DNA of 64,000 bases from Methylobacterium sp. FF17 (GTDB lineage: Bacteria; Pseudomonadota; Alphaproteobacteria; Rhizobiales; Beijerinckiaceae). A model generated the notes under the pieces. It had not been told where the DNA came from. It worked only from the letters and a program-made list of their open reading frames with translations, and searched no databases. Of the stretch, positions 8,772 to 16,320 are shown in pieces; positions within the stretch are counted from its first letter, which is position 1, and every line of letters begins with the position of its first letter. Position numbers and translations under genes: made by a program. The stretch lies in the NCBI RefSeq assembly GCF_025813715.1, contig NZ_CP107534.1, positions 1 through 64,000 on the forward strand, in the 5' to 3' direction.

Positions 8772-9143
8772 GTGAACCAGGCTCATTTGATAACCCTCCG
8801 CGACTTCGAGGATGGCTGCCCAGTTCCTACTGAAGCGCTCGGCCGGCTCTATCGCGCCGATGCCGAAACACTTCCCCACCTCGTGGCCGATATTCCTCAG
8901 CGCACCCGCGCTCAGTTAGCCGTCTTCCTCTATGGCAGAACGCACACCCGTGAACTCGGAGTTCGCGTGGCGGCGACCTGCGAAGCGGCCCTGTTGATGC
9001 AGACTGCCGGCACTCTGGGCGAAGTCATCTACGCGCAGTCACGTGACGGGTATATGCAGCCAACCTACGGAGAGGATCGTCGTCCATCCAAGGGTGCGAT
9101 CAGCCTCGCGGGATCGCGGAAAGCCAGAGACCAGCACGCGTGA
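8772..9143 (+). CDS. Conserved hypothetical protein, paralog of the 46.1-kb gene
   Basis: About 123 residues, no recognised family. It shares a clear core with the protein encoded at 46123-46488: GCPV...LGRLYRADA, PHLVADIPQRTRAQLAVFLYGRTHTRELG, ATC and GEVIYAQSRDGY (matching GEAIYAQSRQAY). The conserved His/Tyr/Arg-rich core suggests a folded cytosolic domain. The GTG at 8772 was chosen over TTG at 8766 because it reproduces the spacing to the TTAACCAT site seen for the paralog. Control by CtrA is a reasonable hypothesis for both. Confidence 0.7.
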   Translation: MNQAHLITLRDFEDGCPVPTEALGRLYRADAETLPHLVADIPQRTRAQLAVFLYGRTHTRELGVRVAATCEAALLMQTAGTLGEVIYAQSRDGYMQPTYGEDRRPSKGAISLAGSRKARDQHA

Positions 9144-9164
9144 GCAGCCCCGCAATCAGCGCTT

Positions 9165-9179
9165 TAAGGTTCTGCTAAC
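9165..9179 (+). promoter_or_regulatory. CtrA-like box TTAA-N7-CTAA
   Basis: TTAA-GGTTCTG-CTAA has the 7-base spacer of the CtrA consensus (TTAA-N7-TTAA) with one mismatch. It ends 24 bases before the ATG at 9204. Confidence 0.45.
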
Positions 9180-9203
9180 CGTGGACATCGCACCTTTGCG
9201 GGC

Positions 9204-9410
9204 ATGTCCAAGCGTATGAAGAAAACTGGCCGCCTGTTCCTATGGCTCTCCGTCCTAGGCATTGGAGGTGTGACCGGTTCTTTGTTGGTACACGCTAACA
9301 AGACCGGGCAACGGATCGTTACGAACTCAGACCAGAGCGATCCTACTACGACCGGCTCAATCGATCAGAGAGCCATGAGGTGGTGTGGCGCAGCGGCTTG
9401 GTGCCGTTGA
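9204..9410 (+). CDS. Small single-pass membrane protein, hypothetical
   Basis: A 68-residue protein with a basic start (MSKRMKKTGR) followed by one hydrophobic helix (LFLWLSVLGIGGVTGSLLV) and a polar tail. This is a signal-anchor topology with the tail outside. The tail contains the DPTTTGSI type of stretch seen in other small exported proteins of this lineage. A CtrA-like box sits just upstream. Function unknown. Confidence 0.55.
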   Translation: MSKRMKKTGRLFLWLSVLGIGGVTGSLLVHANKTGQRIVTNSDQSDPTTTGSIDQRAMRWCGAAAWCR

Positions 9411-9530
9411 ACTAATCTGCCGCTGCAACCAAGACGGTCGCTCATAGCCTCCGGGCATCTTATCCTTACTTCAAATGTGCACTGAGTTTCAGCGAGGCTT
9501 GGCTTGAGCTCCGGCCGTCCACTTGTGTCC

Positions 9531-9645
9531 TTGAGAGCCAGCTAACCAATCCGGGCATCTTGCCGGCGAGCCAAGCTGTGTACCGGCTCAGACGTAAGAT
9601 GGACGCCCCTCCTCGCCAGCCCGTGATCAGATCGGGCGGCGGGGC
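9531..9645 (+). ncRNA. Structured repeat copy B
   Basis: Second copy of the element at 6091-6207. The terminal hairpin (9611-9644) has CCTCGCC in place of CCCCGCC, which keeps pairing through a G-U pair, and the loop TGATCAGAT is unchanged. The middle stem is GAGCC/GGCTC, extended relative to copy A. It ends 73 bases before the ATG of the next small gene. Confidence 0.5.
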
Positions 9646-9717
9646 AGCTAGCTTTTCCAGAACGACGGGCTTTTTCCGGAGCCCTATGCGTTGTCGGCCA
9701 CCAACAAGGAGGCCTTC

Positions 9718-9909
9718 ATGGCAACGAACGACAAAGTCACGACCTACAAGCTGAAGCAGGCACTGGCCGCCAAGGTGAGCGACCATGTCGAAATCGCGAT
9801 CGAAGCCGAGGACGGCACCAAGTTCAAGATTACTGCGACAGCCGAGCAACTCGATGCCCTGACGGGCGATTTAGAGACGATCCTTTCCGAGGAAGACGTC
9901 GGGGCGTAG
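9718..9909 (+). CDS. Small hypothetical protein
   Basis: A 63-residue acidic protein beginning MATNDKVTTYKLKQALAAKV. Two beta-strand-like segments (HVEIAIEAEDGTKFKITATAE) and two short helices suggest a compact alpha/beta fold. A strong ribosome site (AAGGAGG) fixes the ATG at 9718. It follows the structured repeat at the same distance as the gene at 6281. No family recognised. Confidence 0.65.
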   Translation: MATNDKVTTYKLKQALAAKVSDHVEIAIEAEDGTKFKITATAEQLDALTGDLETILSEEDVGA

Positions 9910-9932
9910 CGGTCACGCGCGCTCATTGTTCA

Positions 9933-9960
9933 TTAACCATACGATCCCCATATAAGGATC
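9933..9960 (+). promoter_or_regulatory. TTAACCAT half site plus GATCC...GGATC dyad, severed by IS1182
   Basis: TTAACCAT (9933-9940) is followed by GATCC-N8-GGATC (9943-9960). The same arrangement occurs intact at 23168-23195 upstream of the second CtrA copy. Here the IS element inserted 25 bases further on has cut it from whatever it controlled. Confidence 0.45.
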
Positions 9961-9985
9961 ATACCGATCGCTGCTCCACAGCTAG

Positions 9986-11452
9986 GAGCCCGTCCGAGTA
10001 ACGAGTTTATGGGATGGTTTGAGCGTCGAGATCTGGTCAGAGGTGTGTGTCGGCTTTGAGCTCATCGCCCTGCCTTTGCCAGCTTGAGAAGGTTGTGGGC
10101 GGTGCAGACCATCGCCCATTCGCCCCGGACCTGATCGAGGCCCCGGAGTAAGAACTGGCGGAAGCCTCGGGCCTGCTTGATCTGCCCGAACACCGGCTCG
10201 ACGACCTGCTTCCTGAGGCGATAGCGGCTGCGGCGGCCAGCCCGTTTCAGGCGCGCGGCCATCGCCTGCATCAGGGGCGTCTTCGTCAGCGTCCGACGAC
10301 CGGCCGCATCCGCTTGGCTATGGCGGGCCCGACCGGGAGCAAGATAAGCGGCGATCCGGCGCTGCTTCAGGGCGGTCAGGTTCGCCTCGTTGGCAAAACC
10401 GGAATCCCCCGAGACCTCGTACGGCTTGCGCCCGAGATGAGCGCGGGCGTCGTCGATGAGGGGCACGAGGGCGCGGGCATCGGAGGCGTTCGTCACGAGG
10501 CGATGGGCCACAATGATCTGATGCGCGGCATCGACGGCGATCTGACCGTTGTAGCCCTGCACGAACCCGTCGCGGGTCGGCAGGATGCGGCTGTCTGGGT
10601 CGGTGAAGTTGCGCTGCGCCCGGTCGGGCGGACCGCCGTCCTCCCCGCGCAAGGGCCGCCCCTGCCAGCGCATGCCCGAGGATGCACCCGGCCCGCTCTC
10701 GTCCTCGGGGTCGGGCGGGTCGATCGCTTCCACTTCCAGGGCGGCTTTAGCGGCGCGGATCGTCTCCAGGCGTCGCTGCTTGTCGGCCATCCAGTCCGGC
10801 GTCTCGTCCCCGCGCCGGTCCGGGCCCTGAGCCTCATCCTCGGCCGCATCGGCCTCACGCGCCCGCTCCAACCACGCGTCGACCTCGGCAGCCAGCGCGG
10901 GCTCGGCCGTCTTCATGCGTCCGTAGCTCATCGCCTTATGACGGGAGGCGTTGGCCTTCACCTTGGTGCCGTCCACCGCCACATGGGCGAACTGCACCAG
11001 ACCGGCGGCCCGACACAGGCGCAGAACCTGCACGAACAGGTCGGACAAGGCCACGAGGTGGCGCTTGCGGAAGTCGGCGATGGTGCGGAAGTCCGGCCGG
11101 TTCAGGCCCGTCACCGCCATGACGTCGACCCGCTCCTCGCAGGCCCTGGCGAGTTGACGCGACGAGTACAGGCCGCGGCTGTAGCCGTAGAGAAGGAGCG
11201 CCACCATCATACCCGGATGGTAGGGCGGGTAGCCGCGCTCCTCACTATAGGTGCCGAGGATGGCCGAGAGGTCGAGCGCTTCCCGCACTGTGTCGCGTAC
11301 GAAGTGTGCCATGTGCCCGGGCGGCACGAACTCGTGCAGCGAGGGCGGCAAAAGCCAACCCTGATCAACATCCCACGCGCGAAACACCTTGGCCATGAGC
11401 CAAGTGAATCACCCTCCCGCCTCGCCGTCGAGAGAATTACTCGGACGGGCTC
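9986..11452 (-). mobile_element. Complete IS1182-family insertion sequence
   Basis: A 1467-bp element with 16-bp terminal inverted repeats (GAGCCCGTCCGAGTAA at the left, its complement at the right). It is flanked by the direct duplication CTAG (9982-9985 and 11453-11456). The ends, duplication and transposase are all intact, which points to a recent insertion. It split a segment whose uninterrupted homolog is at about 23155-23306. Confidence 0.93.
10062..11396 (-). CDS. IS1182-family transposase
   Basis: A 444-residue DDE transposase. The N-terminal region has the family features VFRAWDVDQGWLLPPSL and PYHPGMMVALLLYGYS. The catalytic core includes HVAVDGTKVKANAS (first Asp), VSGDSGFANEANL (second Asp) and RYRLRKQVVEPVFGQIKQARG (the final Glu). 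An Arg/Glu-rich insertion lies between the first and second blocks. The coding frame fills almost the whole element between intact inverted repeats, so it is probably active. Confidence 0.93.
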   Translation of the reverse strand: MAKVFRAWDVDQGWLLPPSLHEFVPPGHMAHFVRDTVREALDLSAILGTYSEERGYPPYHPGMMVALLLYGYSRGLYSSRQLARACEERVDVMAVTGLNRPDFRTIADFRKRHLVALSDLFVQVLRLCRAAGLVQFAHVAVDGTKVKANASRHKAMSYGRMKTAEPALAAEVDAWLERAREADAAEDEAQGPDRRGDETPDWMADKQRRLETIRAAKAALEVEAIDPPDPEDESGPGASSGMRWQGRPLRGEDGGPPDRAQRNFTDPDSRILPTRDGFVQGYNGQIAVDAAHQIIVAHRLVTNASDARALVPLIDDARAHLGRKPYEVSGDSGFANEANLTALKQRRIAAYLAPGRARHSQADAAGRRTLTKTPLMQAMAARLKRAGRRSRYRLRKQVVEPVFGQIKQARGFRQFLLRGLDQVRGEWAMVCTAHNLLKLAKAGR

Positions 11453-11714
11453 CTAGGTCGGATGCGGTCACGAAGCTGGGATGAGGTGACGCCGGATGTA
11501 CGCGCACCTCATTCCAACGCTCGTGGCCGTTATTGTTTTTAGTGCCTTCCTGACTGCCTGATAGCTGTCCAGAGGCTACTCATCCGAGCCAATCCGCAGG
11601 TCGCGACAAAGTTCTGCGTCAGACCAAAACACTTGGCACTGTGTGACCCACCTACGTCATTGCAACCACGTGCGTTTCATGCACGCTGCAGTGTGTCTTT
11701 GGGGCAAGACTTCC

Positions 11715-11969
11715 ATGCCGCGTTATCAGTTGCGGATTTTGCGTCGCCTGAAGGACAGCACACAGCCTGTCGAGACCACTCACGCTTGGATTGAAGCCGT
11801 GAATGGAACGCGGGCAATCGCGCAAGCCGTTCGTCAAACGGACGCCGCGCTTAAAGGGTGGTCGGGGGTCGCCATGCTGATGAACGAAGGCGGCGCTATG
11901 CTCTGGTCCAAGCGCAAGGACCTGCCGAGGCCAACGGGGTTGGGCGGTTTGCCTTCTACGATAATCTGA
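11715..11969 (+). CDS. Hypothetical small protein
   Basis: An 84-residue protein beginning MPRYQLRILRRLKDSTQP, with a strand-rich start and ETTHAWIEAVNGTRAIAQAVRQTD in the middle. This length and composition are common among lineage-restricted Methylobacterium proteins. It lies in the segment that separates the severed upstream region from ctrA copy 1. Its 3' end overlaps the converging gene by 136 bases, so one of the two is probably shorter than drawn. Confidence 0.5.
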   Translation: MPRYQLRILRRLKDSTQPVETTHAWIEAVNGTRAIAQAVRQTDAALKGWSGVAMLMNEGGAMLWSKRKDLPRPTGLGGLPSTII

Positions 11970-12400
11970 AGTGACTCTGTTTCCTGTTCATACGCCGGAG
12001 CGCTGAGGCTCGACGCATCGTGTTCGATTGGCATCGTCCAGAGCCGCCAGGGTGTGCCCAAAGGCAGGAAGTTTGCTTCGTCTAGGGTCCAATCTGGACG
12101 GCCATCCTGGGTCACGGTCATCCGGAACGGTGTCTCACCGGGCTCTCCAATCAGCACAACGGTCAGCGTGTTGCACCCGTCGTGCAGCCAGGACGTCACG
12201 TCGTATGTGAACCCGTCCTCTGCCGGGTCTACGCCCTCGAAAGCAGGTTGCGTGACCCCATAGGCGTTGAGACTGACCATAGCGCGGCCCCCTGCGCCCC
12301 ACAACGTGAGACGCAGCCGCTCCCCGGCTTGAATTTGCATGATATGCCCCGCTTCAAGGGCCAAACTGACTGCTTCGCAGGTTTTCCACAACGGGAACAA
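11834..12400 (-). CDS. Hypothetical protein, beta-rich
   Basis: About 188 residues. Many short strands (AGERLRLTLWGAGGRAMVSL, TLTVVLIGEPGETPFRM) suggest a beta-sandwich, compatible with a carbohydrate-binding-like fold, but I recognise no family. There is no signal peptide. A later methionine (MQIQAGERL) is an alternative start. TTAACCAT lies just upstream (12422-12429). The overlap with the converging gene leaves the C-terminus uncertain. Confidence 0.5.
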   Translation of the reverse strand: MFPLWKTCEAVSLALEAGHIMQIQAGERLRLTLWGAGGRAMVSLNAYGVTQPAFEGVDPAEDGFTYDVTSWLHDGCNTLTVVLIGEPGETPFRMTVTQDGRPDWTLDEANFLPLGTPWRLWTMPIEHDASSLSAPAYEQETESLQIIVEGKPPNPVGLGRSLRLDQSIAPPSFISMATPDHPLSAASV

Positions 12401-12421
12401 TATGCGAACGGCAACGCTCTG

Positions 12422-12429
12422 TTAACCAT
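12422..12429 (+). promoter_or_regulatory. CtrA-type half site TTAACCAT
   Basis: TTAACCAT lies 22 bases upstream of the minus-strand gene start at 12400 and about 190 bases before ctrA copy 1. Confidence 0.35.
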
Positions 12430-12559
12430 GTGACAGACCGGTCGCAGCCGCTCCGGTGCTCCGCCCAAAGTGCTCGACGCGAATGTCTCAAGCGTGGCCG
12501 TGAGTTAGCACGTTGCCATCGGCGATGGTTGTTACCGGCTGAGAGGCGGCCGCCGAACC

Positions 12560-12574
12560 TTAACGGTTTGTTAC
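12560..12574 (+). promoter_or_regulatory. CtrA-like box before ctrA copy 1
   Basis: TTAA-CGGTTTG-TTAC matches TTAA-N7-TTAA in seven of eight fixed bases and ends 43 bases before the ctrA start. The same region in copy 2 reads TTAA-CGGTTTA-TTGC (23320-23334). This suggests autoregulation, as known for CtrA in Caulobacter. Confidence 0.5.
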
Positions 12575-12617
12575 CGATGTCCCTTCAGGATGCCTCAACC
12601 TCTGAAGGATCGTTTCC

Positions 12618-13319
12618 ATGCGCGTGCTGCTGATCGAGGACGACGTTTCGATCGCCGCGAGCATCGAATTGATGCTCAAGTCCGAGAGCTTCAACACCTA
12701 CACCACCGACCTGGGTGAGGAGGGGATCGATCTCGGCAAGCTCTATGATTACGACATCATCCTGCTCGATCTGACGCTGCCCGACATCTCAGGCTACGAG
12801 GTGCTGCGGTCCTTGCGTGCCGCGAAGATCAAGACGCCGATCCTGATCCTGTCGGGCATGGCGGGGATCGAGGACAAGGTGAAGGGCCTCGGCTTTGGCG
12901 CCGACGACTACCTTACCAAGCCCTTCCACAAGGACGAGCTCGTCGCCCGCATCCAGGCGATCGTGCGTCGCTCGAAGGGCCACGCCCAGTCACTGATCAC
13001 CACCGGCGACCTCGTCGTGAACCTCGACCAGAAGACCACCCTCATTGCCGGGAGCCGCGTCCATCTCACGGGCAAGGAGTACCAGATCCTGGAGCTGCTT
13101 TCGCTGCGCAAAGGCACGACGCTGACCAAGGAGATGTTCCTCAACCACCTCTACGGCGGCATGGACGAACCTGAGCTCAAGATCATCGACGTGTTCATCT
13201 GCAAGCTGCGCCGGAAACTCGCTAATGCTTCAGGCGGCAAGAACTACATCGAGACCGTGTGGGGACGCGGATACGTGCTCCACGACGGGGTCAGCGAAAT
13301 GCGCGCCATGGCCGGCTAA
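12618..13319 (+). CDS. ctrA: CtrA-type response regulator, copy 1
   Basis: A 233-residue OmpR/CtrA-type regulator. The receiver domain (1-120) has the acidic pair EDD (8-10), phospho-acceptor Asp51 in [10 protein letters not shown] and the conserved Lys in [12 protein letters not shown]. The winged helix (about 130-225) has the CtrA-specific sequence [29 protein letters not shown] and [11 protein letters not shown]. CtrA is the master cell-cycle regulator of alphaproteobacteria and normally a single chromosomal gene. A copy here, with a near-identical second copy at 23.4 kb, is unusual. The two differ at about 13 positions, mainly in the linker and first wing strand (residues 138-150). Confidence 0.95.
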   Translation: MRVLLIEDDVSIAASIELMLKSESFNTYTTDLGEEGIDLGKLYDYDIILLDLTLPDISGYEVLRSLRAAKIKTPILILSGMAGIEDKVKGLGFGADDYLTKPFHKDELVARIQAIVRRSKGHAQSLITTGDLVVNLDQKTTLIAGSRVHLTGKEYQILELLSLRKGTTLTKEMFLNHLYGGMDEPELKIIDVFICKLRRKLANASGGKNYIETVWGRGYVLHDGVSEMRAMAG

Positions 13320-13325
13320 GCCGCC

Positions 13326-13769
13326 TCAGAAGAGACCAACGAGCGCGACTCCACCGATCATCAAGATAGCGCCAAGAATGCGCCACAGACCTGCACGGTG
13401 CTGGTCAAACCCAACCCATCCGAAATGATCCAGTAGGATCGAGGTGATGACGCCCGCGGTAACGAACAGCCCAAGAAACGTAGCAGCACCGATCTGCCGG
13501 GCAATGAAGAACTGGGCGAGAATGATGCCGCCGCCCATAAGGCCACCAAACCAAGCCCACCAGGGCACTTGGATAGCCTGATCGAGGGAAAGCCATGTCA
13601 GGCGCCCTGTGAGCAGGCCGACGGCCAGGATGCAGGAAGCTGTCCCTGCGACCACCACGAGTCCCGCTGTCAGCGATTGTGAGAGCCCCTTCGACAGGGT
13701 CCCGTTCTGACCAGCCTGGACGGCATTGGCGACGCCTGCGAGCAGGACGAAGCCGTAGAGGTACCACAT
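13326..13769 (-). CDS. DUF606/DMT-superfamily membrane protein, copy 2
   Basis: A 147-residue five-helix membrane protein, nearly identical to the one at 18935-19378 and about half identical to the one at 5511. Signature segments are MWYLYGFVLLAGVANAVQAGQ, VPWWAWFGGLMGGG and GWVGFDQHRAGLWRILGAILM. The family belongs to the drug/metabolite transporter superfamily with unknown substrates; these short proteins usually act as dimers. Its stop lies six bases from the stop of ctrA copy 1. Confidence 0.85.
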   Translation of the reverse strand: MWYLYGFVLLAGVANAVQAGQNGTLSKGLSQSLTAGLVVVAGTASCILAVGLLTGRLTWLSLDQAIQVPWWAWFGGLMGGGIILAQFFIARQIGAATFLGLFVTAGVITSILLDHFGWVGFDQHRAGLWRILGAILMIGGVALVGLF

Positions 13770-13837
13770 CGTGAACGTCCGCCCGCTGAGATCTCCTCAG
13801 ATAAGGTCGCTGAGCCAAAAAGGTGCAGTGCTTCGGA

Positions 13838-14020
13838 CTAAGCCTTATCTGCCTTCTCCTTTGCGAGCCGCAGAGCCTTGAGGCGCACGGTCTTGTCCTC
13901 GGTGGCCTGCTGGGTCGCGTCGTAGTCAGCTCGTGCCTCTCCTCCTGCACGAGCCCTTTCCAGGTGCTTGGCAGCCTTCGTTTCGCGGCGATCCTGCGTA
14001 CCACTGTCATCGGTCGTCAT
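13838..14020 (-). CDS. Small charged protein, paralog of the 45.6-kb gene
   Basis: A 60-residue, highly charged helical protein (MTTDDSGTQDRRETKAAKHL...; ends TEDKTVRLKALRLAKEKADKA). Its paralog at 45579 shares the start (DDSGAQDRRDTRAA) and nearly the whole C-terminal half (QQATEDKTVRLKALRLAKE). The bases before both start codons are also alike. Ten bases separate it from the TetR stop, so the two are probably one operon. Such short charged proteins recur in Rhizobiales but have no assigned function. Confidence 0.65.
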   Translation of the reverse strand: MTTDDSGTQDRRETKAAKHLERARAGGEARADYDATQQATEDKTVRLKALRLAKEKADKA

Positions 14021-14029
14021 GGGGCTCTC

Positions 14030-14803
14030 CTACAAGGTGCCGGTCCGCAGGACCCTCTGGATCATCAGGATCACGGCCCCAAGGCGCGCATCCGTGAGGT
14101 CACGCGGCAGGTCGGCATCGTGCTTGATCGGCAACGGATGGGTGAAGCGGTAGCTGGCGTCGAAGATATAGGCGATGGCCCGCTCCCGATCCCGAGCGAC
14201 AAATGCATTGGCGCCGATCCCCTCCTCCACCACGTGCTCGATGAAGCTGCGTAGACGAACCCGGTGGCGCCGAGCGAGTGGCCGCGCCTTCACCGTAGCA
14301 TCAAGGTGGACAGCGAACAGGTTAGGTTCGTGCACCAGGGTCTCGCGCTGCATGCTTGCCAGAGCCGAGAGTAGGTGCTCGATCTTGTCGTCGGCTGGGT
14401 CGGGTCCATCAGCGATCCGAGCGAGTTCCGCTTCGACGTCTCGCAGCCAGCGTCCCGCGACCGCATCGAGGAGCGCGTCCTTTGAAGTGAAGTACCGGTA
14501 AACGTTGGCGTGGGTCATGCACGCCTCAGCAGCGACCCTACTGACGGTAACACCTTTGGGGCCGAGGCGGCGCAGATGCCCGCTGGCTACTTCGAGCAGG
14601 CGCGCACTCACCTCTAAAGGAGCCCCAGCGCGAGACACGGGCTCGTTGATGCGAGGAACTACGACGCGGATGCTGCTCCCAAAACCAGAAGCGGCAGGTT
14701 GGCCAGAAAAACCATTGGGAGGCTCTGACCCCGTGCTCGTAGTGAAATCCACATCGTGATCAACGACGAAAGGCGGGCCGGGCAGCTGCATCAGATGGAA
14801 CAC
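14030..14803 (-). CDS. TetR/AcrR-family transcription regulator
   Basis: The C-terminal 200 residues form a TetR regulator: helix-turn-helix (VTVSRVAAEACMTHANVYRYFTSKDALLDAVAG) followed by a helical ligand-binding domain. The first 55 residues of the longest frame are low in structure and unusual for the family. A GTG at 14638 (giving MSRAGAPLEVSARLLEV, about 202 residues) is a better start by family length. TetR proteins repress neighbouring efflux or metabolic genes until a ligand binds; the downstream charged protein and DUF606 gene are possible targets. Confidence 0.85.
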   Translation of the reverse strand: MFHLMQLPGPPFVVDHDVDFTTSTGSEPPNGFSGQPAASGFGSSIRVVVPRINEPVSRAGAPLEVSARLLEVASGHLRRLGPKGVTVSRVAAEACMTHANVYRYFTSKDALLDAVAGRWLRDVEAELARIADGPDPADDKIEHLLSALASMQRETLVHEPNLFAVHLDATVKARPLARRHRVRLRSFIEHVVEEGIGANAFVARDRERAIAYIFDASYRFTHPLPIKHDADLPRDLTDARLGAVILMIQRVLRTGTL

Positions 14804-15305
14804 CGGGGCTCGTGGACAGGGTGATGGGATACCACGACCTCTGAGCCTGCAAGCTCGCTATGACCGATCCTCACCGTTGACTTAACCATGTCCGCCACGC
14901 GACATGGCATGTCTGGCCGCGCTCACCCTCGGGTGAGTCGTGAGCCGGCATCAGGAGAGATCACCGCCGCGAGATAGCCCCTGAAACGACTACGGCCCCC
15001 CAGTCGCCAAACTGGAGGGCCGCGAAACATCGAGTGGCTGTGAAGCCGTTTGCTCTCCTCACAAGCCATAGAGCACCTTCGGGTATCAAGTGAGAACGAG
15101 GATTTTAGTGACGACTAGGGTCAATTGCGAGGCCTACTGCAGCGGCAACATGCAGAAGTTGGCTCAACCTAAAACTTCCCAGAACACCAATCCTCGGAGC
15201 CCTCACGTCTGAAAACGGCTCGATCAACGGCATGAGCGCGGGCACCTTGCGCGGTCGATCCCCCGCATCGTTTCCTGACGGGGTAACGCCAAGTGCAGGA
15301 GCCCA
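14804..15305. other. Intergenic stretch with CtrA half site and GC-rich hairpin
   Basis: No gene supported. TTAACCAT occurs at 14882-14889. A stem-loop at about 14993-15022 pairs GGCCC-CCAG with CTGG-GGGCC around CGCCAAA but has no following T-run, so its role is unclear. Short frames on the minus strand at 15105-15233 lack a ribosome site. Confidence 0.4.
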
Positions 15306-15308
15306 GTG

Positions 15309-15578
15309 ATGGACCAGGGAACAGACGAATGCATCACGAAGCTCGAAAGTCTCGTGATGCAGCTCGCACAACAGCTTGTCAGCGTGAGCACGACAGCGGT
15401 AGCGAAAGGGGTCATTTGTCGTGCCGTGGTGGAAACGATGGCGCGGTCTGGAGGCAGCTCCGTCAGCGACGTACGCGACTTCGCGTTGCGCATGGCCAAG
15501 AACATGGAGCCGGAGATTGGTGATGGAGTTCGGACCATCCTCGGGGAAGCGCCCGCTGGCATGGGGACGGTCCAATGA
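15309..15578 (+). CDS. Hypothetical helical protein
   Basis: An 89-residue protein, MDQGTDECITKLESLVMQL, with continuous helices. The pattern ITKLESLVMQLAQQL and VSDVRDFALRMAKNM is amphipathic, so a helical bundle or partner-binding surface is likely. An in-frame GTG lies one codon before the ATG. The next short gene overlaps its stop by four bases, pointing to translational coupling. Confidence 0.55.
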   Translation: MDQGTDECITKLESLVMQLAQQLVSVSTTAVAKGVICRAVVETMARSGGSSVSDVRDFALRMAKNMEPEIGDGVRTILGEAPAGMGTVQ

Positions 15579-15709
15579 CACCGCTCCAGCCGGTCTTCAT
15601 CTATCGCACAGACGGCAATGGTCGGCTCGACTACCCCACGATGCGGAACTGTGACCCGGGGCACGAAGTCGTCTCGGCAACTCCGAGTCGAGGCCGAGTG
15701 CGCCGCTAG
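15575..15709 (+). CDS. Very small protein coupled to the preceding gene
   Basis: A 44-residue frame starting at the ATG of an ATGA overlap with the previous stop. It begins MTPLQPVFIYRTDGNGRLDY and ends in a basic run (SRGRVRR). The exact overlap supports translation. No family recognised. Confidence 0.4.
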   Translation: MTPLQPVFIYRTDGNGRLDYPTMRNCDPGHEVVSATPSRGRVRR

Positions 15710-15797
15710 GAGGGTGGCGAAGGAGGCCAAAGCTTCGTAGTGCGTCCCTGTTGCCTAGGGACCTGGCGAGCGAAACCCAAGGACCCACCTAGCGCCG

Positions 15798-15992
15798 TCA
15801 GTTGGCGCCCTTAGCTTCAGTCCCCGAGCCTCGTGGCGCGTAGAGGGGCCGCCCCTCCGCTCGGTTTGCCATCATGCGATTTCGTAGCTCGACGGCGCGT
15901 TGAGCGATCGCTTCGGCATCGCAAGGGCGACAGGGTCCGCCGCGATTAGCGGCACGACAGTTTGCGGGATTCTTACATGAGGGGCGAGGCAT
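15798..15992 (-). CDS. Small Cys-rich protein, possible zinc ribbon
   Basis: A 64-residue basic protein beginning MPRPSCKNPANCRAANRGG. Four Cys in the spacing C-x5-C-x8-C-x2-C near the N-terminus could bind one zinc. This is followed by a helix (AEAIAQRAVELRNRMMANR). The start after MLWA was preferred because the family-like part begins at MPRPSC. It may be a small nucleic-acid-binding protein; this is a guess from composition. Confidence 0.55.
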   Translation of the reverse strand: MPRPSCKNPANCRAANRGGPCRPCDAEAIAQRAVELRNRMMANRAEGRPLYAPRGSGTEAKGAN

Positions 15993-16320
15993 GGCCCAAA
16001 GCATAGTAGATCCTCTTCAGGACGGCCAAGCTCCGGTGGTTGAACCCGCTAACAGTTTGTCTCGCGGAACCAAATGGGATCAATCGTCGTCTCTCCCAAC
16101 TCCACACGGGCGGGCGGCGTCGAGGCGTTCAGGCGGGCTAGCACCGTTGGTCTCTTACACAAAATCGGCCGACGGGTTCGGCGCCTCGCCGCACCCGAGC
16201 TCAAGGCAGTTGGATACGGTTTCGTCATTATCCCTGCCTGTCTGCCACCGGTTACAGGATGGATGAGGTTCTCGCACTTCCAGCTGGACCAGCCCCCTTC
16301 CACAGGTAAGAACCAACTCA
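15993..16320. other. Intergenic region before the HWE kinase
   Basis: No convincing gene on either strand; the overlapping open frames here have mixed composition and no ribosome site. It probably contains the kinase promoter. Confidence 0.35.

Noticed and set aside
10314-11456. Long plus-strand frame opposite the IS1182 transposase
   Set aside because: It is the complement shadow of a high-GC transposase and has no ribosome site or family match.
14993-15022. Intrinsic terminator
   Set aside because: The hairpin is strong but has no T-run and no gene ends beside it.
15105-15581. 158-codon minus-strand frame
   Set aside because: Mostly the complement of the gene at 15309; its unique tail lacks a ribosome site.
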